A stretch of 64,000 nucleotides of DNA, taken from contig CAKOSN010000005.1 in the NCBI GenBank assembly GCA_934102255.1, positions 21,389 through 85,388 on the forward strand. Direction: 5' to 3'. The notes beneath the pieces were generated by a model. The model saw only the letters and a list, made by a program, of their open reading frames with translations. It was not told the origin of the DNA and did no database searches. The translations under genes and the position numbers were made by a program. Below are positions 16,378-25,883 of this stretch, in pieces; positions within the stretch are counted from its first letter, which is position 1, and each line of letters starts with the position of its first letter. This stretch comes from an uncultured Bacilli bacterium (GTDB lineage Bacteria; Bacillota_I; Bacilli_A; RF39; UBA660).

Positions 16378-17151
16378 TTATTTTTCCATTTTAGCTGCTT
16401 TTTTAGCTTCCCTTTTCTCTTGTTTTTCTTGTTTTTTAAATAATTTTAAAGCTTTCTTTTCTCTAGTTGATACTTGTTTTTTATATTTTTCTAAATGTTC
16501 TTTAAGAGAAATATTCTGATTAAATGGTAAGATAAATGAATATTTTTCTTTAGCTTTTTCTTGATATTCACGAATAGATACTTTTAATTCTTCTAATTTA
16601 ACTGGAATATCATTTTCTTTAGCATACTTCTTAATCTTATGGTATAGCTTAGTTGAATATATATAGTCAATCACGATAACCCCAAAGAAGACGCCAAGTA
16701 CAAAGGAAAATGCAAGGTTATTAGAAAACCATTTTAAACCATTAAGAATAGGTTGAGCCAAGAAAAAGTAATATAAAGCCGCAATACCTGTCCAAATAGC
16801 CGAGAACAATGGACAAATTATTCCTTTGTAGTTTCCCCATTCATTGGAATAATCCCAAAGTTTTGGTCCTTTACCATCAACAAATGATAAACCACCAATA
16901 AATTCAATAAGAGTCATCGTAGCGCCCATTAGTAAAATAACAATAATAGGATGAACATTTAAATTATGAAATATTAAGTAAATAGCTGTTAAAGCTGCTA
17001 GTCCAAAGCCATAAATTGGTAAGTATGGTCCGACTAGAAATCCTGGATTTACCCATTTTCCAGAAACAGCTCGTCTAAAAAACAATTCCATAATCCAACC
17101 GCAAGTACAACCAATATAAAAGATAAACATAAATGTCAAAAATAAATTCAT
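16378..17151 (-). CDS. CmpB-type (ABC type IV) membrane protein
   Basis: 257 residues. Five or six membrane segments fill residues 1-175, with the family pattern GWIMELFFRRAVSGKWVNPG, FLVGPYLPIYGFG, EFIGGLSF and KLWDYSNEWGNYKG. This is the putative ABC-transporter type IV (CmpB) membrane domain, whose substrate is unknown. The C-terminal 80 residues are a lysine- and glutamate-rich cytoplasmic tail. The protein at 46258 is a shorter member of the same family. It is convergent with the M23/LysM gene. Confidence 0.8.
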   Translation of the reverse strand: MNLFLTFMFIFYIGCTCGWIMELFFRRAVSGKWVNPGFLVGPYLPIYGFGLAALTAIYLIFHNLNVHPIIVILLMGATMTLIEFIGGLSFVDGKGPKLWDYSNEWGNYKGIICPLFSAIWTGIAALYYFFLAQPILNGLKWFSNNLAFSFVLGVFFGVIVIDYIYSTKLYHKIKKYAKENDIPVKLEELKVSIREYQEKAKEKYSFILPFNQNISLKEHLEKYKKQVSTREKKALKLFKKQEKQEKREAKKAAKMEK

Positions 17152-17330
17152 ATAAAAACTTCCTTTAACTTTTCTAAAGTAGAACTTCTAGTTCTGCTTT
17201 TTTCTTACCTTGATTTTAGCATAGAAAGTTAAAAAAAGATAGTAATTAATAATAAATGATGTTTATAATTAGTTTTAAAATTAATGGCGTACTTTTAATA
17301 AGCTGCATATAATTTTATAGGTGATTTTTT

Positions 17331-17753
17331 ATGTTAATTAATTATACAACCAAAGAATTAGATTTACTAGCTAGAATTATGCGAGCTGAGGCTTTAGCGG
17401 AAGGTAATCTTGGGATGCTTATGGTAGGTAATGTAGTGGTTAATAGAGCGATTGCTAATTGTCTAACTTTTAAAAACATTCGTACTATTACTGATGCTAT
17501 ATATCAAGAAAACCAATTTAGCGGAACAAAATCTAGCCTTTTCCAAGGAAGTGCAACCACTAAAGAAAAAGATTTAGCAACTAGAGTTCTAAGAGGTGAA
17601 TATTTTTACCCAGCAACACACGCTTTATGGTTTTATGCTCCCAAAACTGGCGATTCTTGTAAAAATACATGGTATGACCAGTCTTTAGCAGGTAGATATA
17701 AGAATCATTGTTTTTATAATCCTGACTCTGGCGTATGTGTGGAATTATATTAA
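17331..17753 (+). CDS. SleB/CwlJ-type cell wall hydrolase
   Basis: 140 residues consisting almost entirely of the Hydrolase_2 domain. The probable catalytic glutamate is in IMRAEALAEG (about residues 16-25), followed by VGNVVVNRAIA, QENQFSG, and the late pair FYAPKTGDSCKNTW and CFYNPD. SleB and CwlJ are spore-cortex lytic enzymes, but the same domain is used in vegetative wall turnover. No signal peptide is present, so it may be exported in another way or act within the spore. AGGTGA precedes the ATG. Confidence 0.85.
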   Translation: MLINYTTKELDLLARIMRAEALAEGNLGMLMVGNVVVNRAIANCLTFKNIRTITDAIYQENQFSGTKSSLFQGSATTKEKDLATRVLRGEYFYPATHALWFYAPKTGDSCKNTWYDQSLAGRYKNHCFYNPDSGVCVELY

Positions 17754-17762
17754 GCTTTAAAG

Positions 17763-17813
17763 TTAGTAAAAATTAAACGTCTAAATAATTGCTATTTAAA
17801 CGTTTTTTACTAA
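17763..17813. terminator. Bidirectional terminator
   Basis: TTAGTAAAAA (17763-17772) pairs with TTTTTTACTAA (17803-17813), and inner arms AAACGT/ACGTTT extend the stem between the convergent SleB-type and LysM amidase genes. Confidence 0.75.
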
Positions 17814-19012
17814 TTATTATTAGGAATTATTAATTCTTGACCAATAGATAGATTTGATGTTTTTAAGTTATTACGATTAATTAACTCACTAACAGTTGTA
17901 TTATATTTTCTAGCTATCGAATATAGGGTGTCGCCACTTTTTACTGTGTATGTTTGTTCAGTTACATTTTGAGTGAAAGTAGGAATTTTTAGAGTCTGAC
18001 CAATTTTTAGGTTACTAGATGTAAGGTTGTTTAAAGTTGTTATGGCATTAACAGTTGTATTATACTTTTTAGCAATAGAATACAAAGTATCACCAGATTT
18101 AACTGTATAAGTAGTAACATTAGTATTTTCTTTAGGAGTTTTCTTAATTAATAAAGACTGACCTATTGATAGATTGTTAGAAGTTAAATTATTTAAGTCT
18201 TTAAGTTCTTGAACTGTTAAATTATTCGCAGATGCTATAGAATATAAGGTGTCGCCTTTCTTAACAGTATAATATTCATTTGGTTGTTCTACTTTAGTAG
18301 CACTTATTTTTAATTTTTGACCAATTTGTAAGAGATTAGAAGAAAGGTTATTTAGAGATTTTAAATTAGCTACGGTTGTATTAAATTTGTTAGCAATACT
18401 CCATAAAGAGTCTCCTTTTACAACGGTATAATACTCGTCAGTTGGTGAAGTATAAGGTACACCAGCATAAGAAGCAACTGCTTTTACGACAGCTTCAGCT
18501 AGTTCTTCGTAGTTATTTTTTAATTGCGATACATCATCACCAGTTGAATCAAGGAAACCATATTCAACTAGTAAAGCCTCGGTATTCGGAGTTTCTCTTA
18601 TTATATAGTAGTAGTCCTTAGCAGAATTACTAGGTAAGCGGCGTTGATAATATTTGCGAACATTTTGACCAGTATTTTCAATTTCTTGGGTTATTTTACG
18701 AGCTAAAGTATCATTATTTCGTAGGGCATAAACTATTTCAAAGCCGTCTCCGCCGCCAGCGTTAATATGGTTCGATAAGACAATGACATCTTTACCGTCG
18801 CCATAAAAGCTTAAAACTTTATTAACTCTATCGGTTGGATTTAGAGTTACATCTTCAGTTCTAGTCATTTGATTAGGTATTCCTAGCTCATCAAATCGTT
18901 GTTTCATGTACTTAGAAATTTTTAAAGTCAAATCTTTTTCAATAATACCATTGCCACTAGCGCCTTGGTCCTCGCCACCGTGTCCACTATCGATTACTAT
19001 CTTTTTAGACAT
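17810..19012 (-). CDS. N-acetylmuramoyl-L-alanine amidase with four LysM modules
   Basis: 400 residues from the ATG at 19012, which has AGGTGA upstream. Residues 1-185 are an Amidase_3 domain: zinc ligands in DSGHGG, KDLTL and LSNHINAGGG, and the catalytic glutamate in LLVEYGFLDS. Four LysM modules follow, each about 45 residues with the pattern YTVKKGDTLYSIA and ending IGQTLKIP; spacers between them are short. The enzyme cleaves the bond between MurNAc and the stem peptide. There is no signal peptide, resembling phage or spore-type amidases. The LysM units are close copies, so the array probably grew by duplication. Confidence 0.92.
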   Translation of the reverse strand: MSKKIVIDSGHGGEDQGASGNGIIEKDLTLKISKYMKQRFDELGIPNQMTRTEDVTLNPTDRVNKVLSFYGDGKDVIVLSNHINAGGGDGFEIVYALRNNDTLARKITQEIENTGQNVRKYYQRRLPSNSAKDYYYIIRETPNTEALLVEYGFLDSTGDDVSQLKNNYEELAEAVVKAVASYAGVPYTSPTDEYYTVVKGDSLWSIANKFNTTVANLKSLNNLSSNLLQIGQKLKISATKVEQPNEYYTVKKGDTLYSIASANNLTVQELKDLNNLTSNNLSIGQSLLIKKTPKENTNVTTYTVKSGDTLYSIAKKYNTTVNAITTLNNLTSSNLKIGQTLKIPTFTQNVTEQTYTVKSGDTLYSIARKYNTTVSELINRNNLKTSNLSIGQELIIPNNN

Positions 19013-19143
19013 ATTTATCACCTAAAATATTGTATGTTTAAATAATAAAAATGCTATACTGTTTTAAGTATAGTCATTAAAAAAATTAGTTTGATTTATA
19101 ATAAAATATACAGTTAATAAAGAAACACGCAGCCATAACTTTA

Positions 19144-21810
19144 TTATGAATTACCTTTTGTTATTTCATCCAATTTGTTGCGAATTTTTTCCTCTTCACC
19201 ACTGCCATTAGTTTTTAACCTTAACCATGGTATATTATATTTATCTAAAATCCCATTTTTTAACTGGTCCCTTTCATATTGAGCAGTGCCTTTTTTATGA
19301 AAATCATAACCGTCGACTTCAATAGCTAAAACAGGCTTGTTGCCAGTATTCTTAAATATACAAAAATCTAAATGGGTGTTATGATTGGAAGCATATTTTC
19401 TTTCTCTTTCATCTAGTAAGGATTTATCAAAAATCAAATCATCAAGCTGGTAATAAAAGTGAAAATACAAACCTTCATAATCCTTTAATATGTCTTCTAA
19501 CAAATAATATATAATATTTTCTGAGGGATAAAGTCCTTTAATTTTTTTATGTTTTCTAAAAAATTCTAGTCTTTCTTTACCGTTAGGTTTATATAAAATG
19601 TCAAAAGAAGAATATATTTTACTTTGACGTATTTCCATATTGTTATAATCAACATAATCAATAAAATCTTTCACATTTTGATTTTTAATTTCATTTCCTG
19701 TTACTATAAAATATAAATGCTTTTTTGCTCTGGAGATGGCGACATTTAGTATTTTATCATTTCCAACAAAATCACTTATATCATCATCAACTGTTGAAAT
19801 TATTATTGTATCTTTTTCTCTGCCTTGAAATTTATGAACTGTACTTACATCAACAGCTTCAAGATTTTCTTTTACTAAATCAACTTGATTATTGTATGGC
19901 ACAATTATGCCAACATCTTCTAGATTTTTAGAAAGAATACTTTTTATTTCATCTACTTGTCTTTGATTAGCTTTATCTCTTGATAAGTTACCTTTAACTG
20001 TTCTAATTACTTTGATTACATTTTTTTCACCATTATCTTGAGTCATAATAACTAGTTGATTATTATAAAACTTTTTATTACAAAAATTAATTATTTTAGG
20101 ATGACATCTATAGTGTTCAACCAACATTTTACTTTGAACATTAGGAATGGCACTTTTAAGACTAGATAGAAAGCTGTTTAATGAGTATGAGTAGCATTTA
20201 TCCAAATTATATTCACTAAATATTTTATTGGCTTTATTAGCAATATTATTTGGAATAACATTAGGAAGCTGTTTTTCATCACCAATTATAACGGCATTTG
20301 TTGCTGATGATAGTGCCAAAGTTCCAGTTACAACATCTATTTGGCTTGATTCATCCATTATTATATAATCAAACTTAAAATTACTATTAAAAATGTTTCT
20401 TGATGAATACGTAGTACTTAATATTACTGGATAGTCCTGAAGAAATTCGGAATAATTTTTCCATATTTCTTGCTGGGTGTATTTTCTTCTTTCTTTTTGA
20501 TACTTTAATGATAAAAATTTTTTAAAATAAATCATAGAAAAATCTATATATTCTTTTTCCTTTTCTTTATTTAAATTTATAAACTCTTCCTTCTCTAATA
20601 TTTGTTGATTCAATTCATCTAGTTTATAAATATAACTTTGATTTTGTAGTGTCTTTATTATTACATCTAAATTATTTTTATAAAATTTAAAGCTACCTGT
20701 TTTATAAAAGAATATGTATTTGATTTTTTCAAGAAAGTTTATTTTGTCAACAACAACTAGCTCATTCCATATTAAATCTAATTTATTTTTGTTGTAATTT
20801 TTTAATTCTAAAAGCTCTATTTTTTTACTTTTAATTAATTCTTTAAAATATTGGTACTCTAGTTCTATTTCGTTTTTCTTTTGCTTTAAGTTAGCAACCA
20901 CTTTTCTGGCGCTATATACTTCTTTAACGATTCTATTATTATTCTTTAAATTATTAACTATCTCATCAAACTCTACATCATCATATTCAGAAAAATCTGG
21001 AATAAGGCCATTTTGTTGTTCAATAAACAAATCCTTATTTTCTTTTCTACCTAATAATGCCTCAAAAAAATCTAAATTATATTGTTTAAGTTTCTCATCT
21101 ATATTGTGGATAGCTGGATTATTATTGGAAACAACTTGACAATTCATATTTCTTATTATGATATTAGCAATTATATTTAATATAGTTTGAGTTTTACCTG
21201 TTCCTGGTGGCCCCTCTACTACACTAACTTTATTATAAATCGCATTTTCAACTGCTTCGTACTGACTGGAATTACAGCCAAATGGGAATATAAGTGTTTC
21301 TAAATTATTTGATTTTGTTAATTTATTTGCCATTTTTAAATAATTAGCAATCGCAGTATCTAAATTATCGACTTTTATTTTTTCCATCTGCTTGCATAAG
21401 AGTTTATCACCTTTGTCGTTACTTAACGAGATTATATTAGAAATATCTTTCAAGTATTTTATTATATTATTTGATTCTTTATTAATCTTTTTTAATTCGC
21501 TATTTCGAAAATCTTTAAAATTATTGTCAAAAAAGAATACTCGATAATAACAGTCATCATAGCGACTAAATTCATATACTTCTTTTATGTCTTCTAATAA
21601 TTTTCCATTTACATAAAATAAATAGTTATCTAAATTTATTAATGTTGGATTAGTAATATATTTACATCTTAATTTTGAAAAATTGTATAACTTTGGACTA
21701 TTATTATTGTATTTAATCATATAGCGGTTTATTTTTTCATTAAAAACACAGCTGCTTATATCATTTTTAAATTGACCGTCAATAATAACCATTTCTTTTT
21801 TCGGATTCAT
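19144..21810 (-). CDS. SF1B (Upf1-like) helicase fused to a PD-(D/E)XK nuclease
   Basis: 888 residues from the ATG at 21810, with GGAGGT five bases upstream. The N-terminal 190 residues have no recognised domain. The helicase core has Walker A GPPGTGKT (200-207), motif II in YIIMDESSQID, motif III GDEKQLPN, motif V VSTVHKFQGREKDTIIIS and motif VI NVAISRAKKHLYFI, with a coiled-coil insertion at about 290-450. The C terminus (about 800-888) is a DUF2726/Vsr-like nuclease with HLDFCIF, LAIEVDGYDFH (Asp 815, Glu 831) and RDQLKNGILDKYNI. Such fusions are common in defence and DNA-repair settings. It is the last gene of the minus-strand pair with the SWIM protein. Confidence 0.85.
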   Translation of the reverse strand: MNPKKEMVIIDGQFKNDISSCVFNEKINRYMIKYNNNSPKLYNFSKLRCKYITNPTLINLDNYLFYVNGKLLEDIKEVYEFSRYDDCYYRVFFFDNNFKDFRNSELKKINKESNNIIKYLKDISNIISLSNDKGDKLLCKQMEKIKVDNLDTAIANYLKMANKLTKSNNLETLIFPFGCNSSQYEAVENAIYNKVSVVEGPPGTGKTQTILNIIANIIIRNMNCQVVSNNNPAIHNIDEKLKQYNLDFFEALLGRKENKDLFIEQQNGLIPDFSEYDDVEFDEIVNNLKNNNRIVKEVYSARKVVANLKQKKNEIELEYQYFKELIKSKKIELLELKNYNKNKLDLIWNELVVVDKINFLEKIKYIFFYKTGSFKFYKNNLDVIIKTLQNQSYIYKLDELNQQILEKEEFINLNKEKEKEYIDFSMIYFKKFLSLKYQKERRKYTQQEIWKNYSEFLQDYPVILSTTYSSRNIFNSNFKFDYIIMDESSQIDVVTGTLALSSATNAVIIGDEKQLPNVIPNNIANKANKIFSEYNLDKCYSYSLNSFLSSLKSAIPNVQSKMLVEHYRCHPKIINFCNKKFYNNQLVIMTQDNGEKNVIKVIRTVKGNLSRDKANQRQVDEIKSILSKNLEDVGIIVPYNNQVDLVKENLEAVDVSTVHKFQGREKDTIIISTVDDDISDFVGNDKILNVAISRAKKHLYFIVTGNEIKNQNVKDFIDYVDYNNMEIRQSKIYSSFDILYKPNGKERLEFFRKHKKIKGLYPSENIIYYLLEDILKDYEGLYFHFYYQLDDLIFDKSLLDERERKYASNHNTHLDFCIFKNTGNKPVLAIEVDGYDFHKKGTAQYERDQLKNGILDKYNIPWLRLKTNGSGEEEKIRNKLDEITKGNS

Positions 21811-21907
21811 ACTATACCTCCAATCGGCTTTTGACAAGGATATTTTACCATTGAATTCTCTATTTTTCTATTAAAGCGCATTAAATTAGACATGATTTTT
21901 ATAAAAT

Positions 21908-23443
21908 TCATAAATATGTATCTTTATAAAAATCCATTTCCGTTTGAAATGACCTTCTATTCGGAAAATTAACATTGATGTAATTAATGAACTTTAATAT
22001 TTCTTCTTTACCTTTTGGTAATCTCATTAAATTATTAAAGTAATAAGTAACTCTTTTATAAGCTGACGTATTTCTAGCTTCATTAATAAATAAGAGTAAT
22101 TCCTTTTTATAAAGTTCTAATAATTCATTAGGATATATTTTAGCTAATTCATCTATATAGTTAATTATAAAATCTAAAGAAGCTTTTTGTAAGAATTCTA
22201 ATGCTCTTTTATATTCTTTTTCTTCAATACAAATATCGCAATATAATGATTCACTAGATTTTATTTTTTCTAAGGTATTAATCTTTATTTTATTCCATTC
22301 TTCACTAGTTAATGTTTGTTTAACTTTTAAATATGTATTATAATCTGGATTCTTCTCTAAAAATAATACTAAAGCTTTTTTATATTTTTCGATATCAGTT
22401 GCTTTATAAAGTTTTAATAATTTTTCATAGTAATCATTAAATTTCCAATATTTTTCTTTATCGCAATATTTTTCTAGAAGTTCTATTTGTTTTTTGGTAT
22501 TACTTTTATATATATCAAGGAGCCAATCCATAATTGTTCTATTGGTCAAATATTTATCTTTTTCTGCTTCTTTTAAAGCCTGTTCTTTGTCTAAGAATTC
22601 ATAAGATATTTTTATTTTTTCTGGAATAACTTCATTAAAAATATTTTCTAAGTCATTAAAATAATTAACTACATATTCGGCTTGCCATTTAGTAGAAACT
22701 GATTTATAAATAGCATCATCTATATATTTATAGAAATACTCTTCATCCTTGGTTCGTAAATCAACTAATGTTGATAATATTCTAGCAAAAAGTTCTTTAT
22801 CTTTTAATAAAGTCCCATAAGTTTCAAATAAAGTTTGATATAAGCCAATACTAGAATAGTCATATCTATTTACACTGCAATTATCAATGGCAACTATTAA
22901 TATTTTGAAAGTATCTATCAAGTATTTATTATCACCATTTGCTTCTTTAATACTACGCTTAGTATAAGATTCAATGGTATTAATATAATCATTAAATATA
23001 GCTTCTTCTTCCTCTTCAGTCATTTCTAGTTCATTATCATTGTAGTAATCATATTCATCATAATAATCATTGTCATAATCACTATATTCATAATTTAAAT
23101 TTTTAATGTCATTCATTAAATCATTTTTAAATTTCTCAAGAGGTGTTATTTCTTTTATTTCAATTTTCAGAGCTCCTTCTTTAACTTTGACAGAATCATT
23201 TTTTAAACAATATAATACAGCGGCTTCATGCTTACAATGACTTTCATAGGGACAGGTACAAGATAGTCTATATTCATCACCAGTCATATCAACAGTAACT
23301 TTATATTCATGAGTTCCTTTAACAAGTGCTTCATAAATACTTCCTGATTTATAAATTACTTTTACTTTATTAGCTTTAAAGTAATCAAAACCCCTTCTTA
23401 AAATTCTATTACTAAAATATTTATCTAAATTCTTTACTTCCAT
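21908..23443 (-). CDS. SWIM zinc-finger protein with long helical C terminus
   Basis: 511 residues. An N-terminal SWIM motif is clear: LSCTCPYESHCKHEAAVLYC near residues 60-80, following RRGFDYFKANKVKVIYKSGS, the usual lead-in in bacterial SWIM proteins. An acidic Asp/Tyr/Glu-rich linker lies at about 115-150. The remaining 350 residues are helical and resemble repeated TPR-like pairs without an exact match. SWIM domains bind DNA or proteins and often sit beside helicases; here helicase genes flank it on both sides. It is read divergently from the 23533 helicase over only 89 bases. Confidence 0.8.
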   Translation of the reverse strand: MEVKNLDKYFSNRILRRGFDYFKANKVKVIYKSGSIYEALVKGTHEYKVTVDMTGDEYRLSCTCPYESHCKHEAAVLYCLKNDSVKVKEGALKIEIKEITPLEKFKNDLMNDIKNLNYEYSDYDNDYYDEYDYYNDNELEMTEEEEEAIFNDYINTIESYTKRSIKEANGDNKYLIDTFKILIVAIDNCSVNRYDYSSIGLYQTLFETYGTLLKDKELFARILSTLVDLRTKDEEYFYKYIDDAIYKSVSTKWQAEYVVNYFNDLENIFNEVIPEKIKISYEFLDKEQALKEAEKDKYLTNRTIMDWLLDIYKSNTKKQIELLEKYCDKEKYWKFNDYYEKLLKLYKATDIEKYKKALVLFLEKNPDYNTYLKVKQTLTSEEWNKIKINTLEKIKSSESLYCDICIEEKEYKRALEFLQKASLDFIINYIDELAKIYPNELLELYKKELLLFINEARNTSAYKRVTYYFNNLMRLPKGKEEILKFINYINVNFPNRRSFQTEMDFYKDTYL

Positions 23444-23532
23444 AGTTACTCCCGTTCTTACAAATATAATATCATACTCTAGTATAAATTAATAATATAT
23501 GGTAGGATATTTTTAGAATAGGAAGTATAGCG

Positions 23533-25791
23533 ATGAATAGTAGTAGTATTTTTTTAGAGAAATATAATAATAGAAAATATATTTCTAAGTATATAGATGC
23601 CACAACTCCTAAGGAAGCAAAGCCAAGAAATTTTAACTTGAATAATTATAATAATGAAATTTTAGATGAGAAATATTATAAATATAAATCATATTTTGAA
23701 ACAATGTATAATGGTATCGATGATAATATCAAGTTAGATGAAGAACAAACTAAGGCTATTTTAAGTGATGAAGATTATTCGCTTATTATTGCTGGTGCTG
23801 GAACTGGTAAGACTACAACAATGGCCGCTAAGGTTAAATATTTAGTTGATATTTGTAAGGTTAATCCAGAAGAAATATGCGTTATGAGTTATACTAAAAA
23901 AGCTACTGAAGAATTAGATAAAAGAATTAGATTAGACTTTGGGATTCCAGCTAATGTTACAACTTTCCATTCCCTTGGTCTTATGTATATTCGTTCTATT
24001 TTTAAGGATAGAAAGTGTAGTGTTGTTGATGATAATACTAAAAACAAGCTATTTTTACAATATTTAACAGACAGATTATTTGCCAAAAAAGAAAGCTTAA
24101 AAAAGTTAATAGATGTTTTTAGTCAGGATAACTTAGTTAAATTTGGTGATTTCTTTAAAAAAAATTATATGAATTTTGACACTTATGAAGAATTTTTTAA
24201 GGCTTATAAAGAGTATCGTATATCCCAGATTACTGATTTAGATAGTCATATAAAAATGCAACTAGACCATGATTATAATCAAGAAAATATTTATACTATT
24301 AAAAACGAGTTGGTTAAATCCAAAGGAGAAGCTATGATTGCTAACTTTCTTTTTATGCACAATATTTCTTATGACTATGAAAAAATTTATCCAGAACTTT
24401 TAGATAACAATAAACCATATCATCCTGATTTTACTATTTATCTAGGAAATGAAGAAATTTATATTGAGTACTTTGGCTTATCGGAAGTAGATGATAATAA
24501 GTATAATCGTTATAAGAAAAATATGTATGAAAAGATAAAATATCATAAAGCTCACCATAATAAATTTATTGGTCTTGATTATAGTGAAGGTCAAAATTTA
24601 TTAGGTAATTTAAGAACATCTTTAGAGTATCTTGGTTTTAAACTAGAAAGAAAAGATAATAAGGAAATAATAAGTACTTTATTAGATAGGCATTCTCTAG
24701 GTCAGGTTTATTCATTAAGAAATCTTTATTTTAATTGTATAGAAAAGATAAAATCATCAATTAATAGGAACTTAGCTGATACTGTCATTAAAAATTATTT
24801 AAATGATTTAACTAGTCAAGATGAAAAAGAAACTAGTGAAATACAATATCGCTTTATTTGGGACTTTTATAAATATTATCAAAAGTATTTATTTAGTAGT
24901 CCTAACGAATATAAATTTGATTTTCCAGACATGATTTACTATGCCAATAAGTATATTAGCCGCGCTAATGACAAAGAGTTAAATTTTAAGTATTTAGTTA
25001 TTGATGAGTATCAGGATATATCGCAAGATAAGTATACTTTAGTTAACAATATTATTATAAAAAATCATGCGAAGATAGTGGCAGTCGGTGATGATTGGCA
25101 GTCTATTTATGCTTTTAACGGTTCAAAAATAAGTTATATTTATAATTTTCAAAAGTATTTTCCTTATGCAAAGACATTATACATTTCAAGAACTTATCGT
25201 AATAGTAAAGAGCTTATTGATTACAGTGGTAAATTTGTCATGAAAAATCCAATGCAGATTAAAAAAGATTTAATTTCTTCCAAAAGTATAGAAAAACCTA
25301 TTCAGTTTATTGGTTTTGATGATGAAGTTCTTAAAGTTAAAGAACTAATAGTAAATATTTATTTGTTACATCCTAATTATAGAGTTTTAATTTTAGCCAG
25401 AAAGAATAAGAATATTAAAGAATTATTTAATGATGAAGATTTTATTGATAATGTGGGTACGAAGGTTACTTTAGCAGGTTTTGAAGATATTAAAATTGAT
25501 GCCATGAGTATTCATAAATCAAAAGGTCTTACTTATGATGAAGTTATAATAATGGGATTAGATAGAGATTTTCCTATTGGTAGCAGGAGTAATTTTTGGT
25601 TAGAAGACTTGTTTAAGCCAAAAGATGATGAAGAAAAATTTGCTTATGCTGAGGAGCGAAGAGTTTTCTATGTTGGTTTAACAAGAACTAAAAATCACGT
25701 TTACTTATTAGTTAATCAAGATGCTTCTTTAAGGAGTCCTTTTATTGATGAGATGTACCAGATTATAAAAAAAGAAAATAATAAATTTTAA
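23533..25791 (+). CDS. UvrD-family SF1A helicase with inserted PD-(D/E)XK nuclease domain
   Basis: 752 residues. Walker A is GAGTGKT (88-94); motif Ib region VTTFHSLGLMYI; motif II YLVIDEYQDISQDKY; motif III VGDDWQSIYAFNGS; C-terminal motifs MSIHKSKGLTYDEVI and RRVFYVGLTRTKNHVYLL. Between the 1A and 1B parts, residues about 255-350 form a nuclease-like insertion: Glu 266 in KSKGEAMIANFLF, YHPDFTI (Asp 299) and EEIYIEYFG (Glu 312). That arrangement is known from HelD/helicase IV-like proteins of Firmicutes. It may process stalled or foreign DNA. It diverges from the SWIM gene. Confidence 0.9.
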   Translation: MNSSSIFLEKYNNRKYISKYIDATTPKEAKPRNFNLNNYNNEILDEKYYKYKSYFETMYNGIDDNIKLDEEQTKAILSDEDYSLIIAGAGTGKTTTMAAKVKYLVDICKVNPEEICVMSYTKKATEELDKRIRLDFGIPANVTTFHSLGLMYIRSIFKDRKCSVVDDNTKNKLFLQYLTDRLFAKKESLKKLIDVFSQDNLVKFGDFFKKNYMNFDTYEEFFKAYKEYRISQITDLDSHIKMQLDHDYNQENIYTIKNELVKSKGEAMIANFLFMHNISYDYEKIYPELLDNNKPYHPDFTIYLGNEEIYIEYFGLSEVDDNKYNRYKKNMYEKIKYHKAHHNKFIGLDYSEGQNLLGNLRTSLEYLGFKLERKDNKEIISTLLDRHSLGQVYSLRNLYFNCIEKIKSSINRNLADTVIKNYLNDLTSQDEKETSEIQYRFIWDFYKYYQKYLFSSPNEYKFDFPDMIYYANKYISRANDKELNFKYLVIDEYQDISQDKYTLVNNIIIKNHAKIVAVGDDWQSIYAFNGSKISYIYNFQKYFPYAKTLYISRTYRNSKELIDYSGKFVMKNPMQIKKDLISSKSIEKPIQFIGFDDEVLKVKELIVNIYLLHPNYRVLILARKNKNIKELFNDEDFIDNVGTKVTLAGFEDIKIDAMSIHKSKGLTYDEVIIMGLDRDFPIGSRSNFWLEDLFKPKDDEEKFAYAEERRVFYVGLTRTKNHVYLLVNQDASLRSPFIDEMYQIIKKENNKF

Positions 25792-25820
25792 AAGATAACT
25801 ATATTTAAAAATTAATAATA

Positions 25821-25883
25821 AAAAAAGATAAGAGCATACTTAAGTTATAAATTAACTTTATTTAAGTATTTCTTATCTTTTTT
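25821..25883. terminator. Large bidirectional terminator
   Basis: Arms AAAAAAGATAAGA (25821-25833) and TCTTATCTTTTTT (25871-25883) with an inner ATACTTAA/TTAAGTAT stem lie between the convergent helicase and repeat-protein genes. Confidence 0.85.

Noticed and set aside
17810..18450. Tandem DNA repeats
   Set aside because: They encode the four LysM modules of the amidase; protein-level repetition explains them.
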